The translations under genes were made by a program, and so were the position numbers. DNA of 64,000 nt from positions 62,001-126,000 of the forward strand of contig NZ_VHSF01000002.1 of the NCBI RefSeq assembly GCF_007050985.1, read 5' to 3'. How positions within the stretch are numbered: position 1 is the stretch's first letter; every line of letters starts with the position of its first letter. This document shows, piece by piece, positions 62,201 through 64,000 of the stretch. The stretch comes from Christiangramia sabulilitoris (GTDB lineage: Bacteria; Bacteroidota; Bacteroidia; Flavobacteriales; Flavobacteriaceae). The notes below the pieces were generated by a model that was given only the letters and a program-made list of their open reading frames with translations, did no database searches and was not told where the DNA came from.

Positions 62201-63868
62201 TTAATTGCGTTTAGCAGGCACTTTACTGCCTTCTACCGGAAAACTTTCACCGCTTCCGGCTATTTCCATATAACCATCGAAGCTTTCTCCTGAAATCGTC
62301 AATGAAGCTTCAATGTCCAGGTTCTGACTCTGAAAGGTCACACTATATTCAAATGAAAGTACATCAGCAGAAAGCTGAATATTGCGAAGTTCGTTTTCCT
62401 GGCCTGTAATAGTGTTATAGATTGTTCCGGTAAAATCACCCCCTTCATCCTTCAGGATGGTAATGGTACCGGTCATGGTTCCGGCCGGAGTTTCAGCTTC
62501 AAAGGTCCAGTCTCCACTTACTATATCCAGAACTTCAGCATCCGGTTTTTTAGATTCCTTTAGATCATATTCATACAGCTTGCCCTCGATCATCACATAT
62601 TTGATCCTGGCGTCTTTTTCAAAATATGGTTTATTAGAAATTAAAAGGTTGGCGAGCTTGCCCTTTTCCACTGTCCCGATGCTTTTATCCAAACCTGCCT
62701 GTCTGGCTGGTGTAGTGGTAAGCGCGGCAAGAGCAGCATCAGTACTCAAGCCGTTCTCAACGATCTTTTGCAGGTTCTTTTGAACATCCTTTGGTTTAAC
62801 CTCCAGGCCTGAAAAAGAAAATGGAATTCCGGCCGCAGCATATTCTGCCATTTGAGAATAATATTTTTTCAGAAATTCCTGTCTTCTGCCTTCCAGTGCT
62901 ATCTGCTCCTTGGAAGTATCTTCGGTTTTTGAAGAATCTTTTTTCTTCTCTTCCCATTTCGGCATATCAAGACTGAACTGAACCTTTGAATTGCTTGTTT
63001 TTACATCGCTCACAAGGTCCCAGCCTTCCTTTAGTTCGGTTAAAACCAAATCGAAGCCAAGATCTTTCTGAAGAATCATCGCTCGCTGAGCTTCCAGAAT
63101 TTCTTCGGTCTTAAAGAAAACAGGCACCTGGTTTTTGATGACCGGGTAGAACGCCTCTAGTGTTCTGTTCTTTGTAGGACGTTTTCTTCCGGATGGATCC
63201 TTGTCAAAAGCAATTGAATATTCCATCGACTGATCTGCTTGCCGGTAAAGCTGGCGGTAATGTGCCATGACCCCAAGGATGGTTGCAGGATACATTCTCC
63301 TGGCTCCATCGAAAGTGGAATACAAAGCTGTTTCAGCTTTAAGGATTGGGTTTTCAGGATTTCCACCTAAAAGTATCATCGATCCGGTTCCTGGAAGCAT
63401 TCCTCCTTTTGGTGAGGTTTGAGCAACAGTAAATCCTGCCTCCCTCCATTCAGATACCGATTTATCTGTCATATCCAAGTACTGGTAAACTTTTCGCTCA
63501 GGTGTGATTCCGGCAAGTTCATTCGGTGGATTACCAGGATCCTCAACCTTGGCATTACGGTCTTCCTTATTTTCCGGCATTTTTATACCTACATGAGAAT
63601 GACCGAGTATAAAACCAGGATATAGATGTAAACTGTCGGCTTTCAAAATACGAGCTCCAGGCGGAATTTGAATATTTTTGCCAACAGCTTCAATTAAACC
63701 ATCTCTTACCAGGACGGTTCCATTTTCAATTATTTCTCCGGGTTTTGGATTTATGGTTATGTTGGTGATCGCTACCGTACCGGTCACCGGCGCAAGTTCT
63801 TTATCCTGTGCCCTACCCGAGTAGGTAATAAAAAGTAAGAGCAAAAATGCCCAGGTAATTTTCTTCAT
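62201..63868 (-). CDS. Amidohydrolase-fold secreted protein with partial metal site (555 residues)
   Basis: Starts at the ATG ending at 63868 with a signal peptide (MKKITWAFLLLLFITYSGRA); the frame could open 18 bp earlier at a TTG, which adds six residues and is less likely. The barrel keeps HSH in GFILGHSHVGI but has Lys/Thr in FFKTEEIL, Thr-Glu in VLTELKEGW and Ser-Gly in SFSGLE where the active paralogue has His, His and Asp. After the barrel (to about 440) a beta-sandwich of 110 residues follows (VSGDWTFEAETPAGTMTGTI), absent in the other two. First gene of the operon. Confidence 0.85.
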   Translation of the reverse strand: MKKITWAFLLLLFITYSGRAQDKELAPVTGTVAITNITINPKPGEIIENGTVLVRDGLIEAVGKNIQIPPGARILKADSLHLYPGFILGHSHVGIKMPENKEDRNAKVEDPGNPPNELAGITPERKVYQYLDMTDKSVSEWREAGFTVAQTSPKGGMLPGTGSMILLGGNPENPILKAETALYSTFDGARRMYPATILGVMAHYRQLYRQADQSMEYSIAFDKDPSGRKRPTKNRTLEAFYPVIKNQVPVFFKTEEILEAQRAMILQKDLGFDLVLTELKEGWDLVSDVKTSNSKVQFSLDMPKWEEKKKDSSKTEDTSKEQIALEGRRQEFLKKYYSQMAEYAAAGIPFSFSGLEVKPKDVQKNLQKIVENGLSTDAALAALTTTPARQAGLDKSIGTVEKGKLANLLISNKPYFEKDARIKYVMIEGKLYEYDLKESKKPDAEVLDIVSGDWTFEAETPAGTMTGTITILKDEGGDFTGTIYNTITGQENELRNIQLSADVLSFEYSVTFQSQNLDIEASLTISGESFDGYMEIAGSGESFPVEGSKVPAKRN

Positions 63869-64000
63869 ATTGTACTTTTTTATCAATGAGCTGCTGAAGA
63901 TAAAATATTTTGAATGAATCGTTCCATCAAAGTGATTTGAAACCTTATATATCTTTAAAATATCTAATCATTTTTTGAAGCTAGCTGAGATAAATTCTGA
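63869..64000. other. Upstream region of the amidohydrolase operon
   Basis: 132 bp to the window end, AT-rich. It should hold the operon promoter, but no clear minus-strand TAnnTTTG box was recognised. No gene is seen. Confidence 0.4.

Noticed and set aside
1-64000. CRISPR arrays, tRNA or rRNA genes, insertion sequences, prophage
   Set aside because: No regularly spaced repeats, cloverleaf-like segments, transposase or integrase frames were found on reading both strands.

Overview
The window looks like part of a chromosome from a marine-type member of the Flavobacteriaceae (Bacteroidota), close in style to Gramella/Christiangramia. The reasons are low GC, Bacteroidota promoter boxes (TAnnTTTG) a few tens of bases before many starts, lipoproteins whose Cys is followed by acidic residues, a menaquinone pathway, a fused branched-chain keto-acid dehydrogenase E1, and several proteins ending in outer-membrane barrels. 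This assignment comes from reading proteins and signals by eye; no database search was run. I see no tRNA, rRNA, CRISPR array, insertion sequence, integrase or phage gene.

Region 1 (1-16.8 kb, all on the minus strand) is one surface-polysaccharide operon read from about 16,770 towards base 1 and cut by the window edge. It starts with a UDP-HexNAc 4-epimerase and a UDP-HexNAc 6-dehydrogenase (together a UDP-GalNAcA route), followed by an animal-type UDP-glucose dehydrogenase (UDP-GlcA). Next come rmlB and rmlA, then an EvaA-type 2,3-dehydratase, a Gfo/Idh/MocA reductase, a VioA-type 4-aminotransferase and a sugar N-formyltransferase. Read together, the last six predict a dTDP-4-formamido-2,4,6-trideoxyhexose. 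A Wzx-type flippase and six glycosyltransferases follow, the last one cut off. No Wzy polymerase is in view. The first three genes are GC-richer than the AT-rich remainder, as expected at the border of a swapped O-antigen or capsule locus. A LacI-type regulator lies just upstream.

Region 2 (18-33 kb) is mixed housekeeping: a 44-residue membrane peptide, a small conserved protein, Dps, MscS, a 1239-residue metallophosphoesterase/outer-membrane-barrel fusion with a kinase-like middle section, an HD domain joined to a Pycsar-effector-type membrane domain, a GAF protein, a TlpA-like thioredoxin lipoprotein, a SIMPL protein, a rhomboid protease, a lipid A-type acyltransferase, a phosphohexomutase and an ACP phosphodiesterase-like protein.

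Region 3 (33-43 kb) codes for secreted or surface proteins: two astacin metalloproteases in tandem, then three paralogous lipoproteins with one shared N-terminal domain and three different C-terminal modules (two with calcium-binding thrombospondin type-3 repeats). A LuxR-type regulator on the same strand sits directly upstream. A 17-bp element lies at a fixed distance before two of the lipoprotein starts and before a third, aborted start.

Region 4 (43-64 kb) holds uvrA with a LOG-family gene, a metalloprotease-like barrel protein without its zinc motif, the fused E1, a menaquinone group (menB; thioesterase-menF-menD), small conserved proteins, an esterase, and three consecutive amidohydrolases of which only the middle one keeps all expected metal ligands. 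Genes in regions 2-4 mostly stand alone or in short operons, often closed by bidirectional hairpin terminators.
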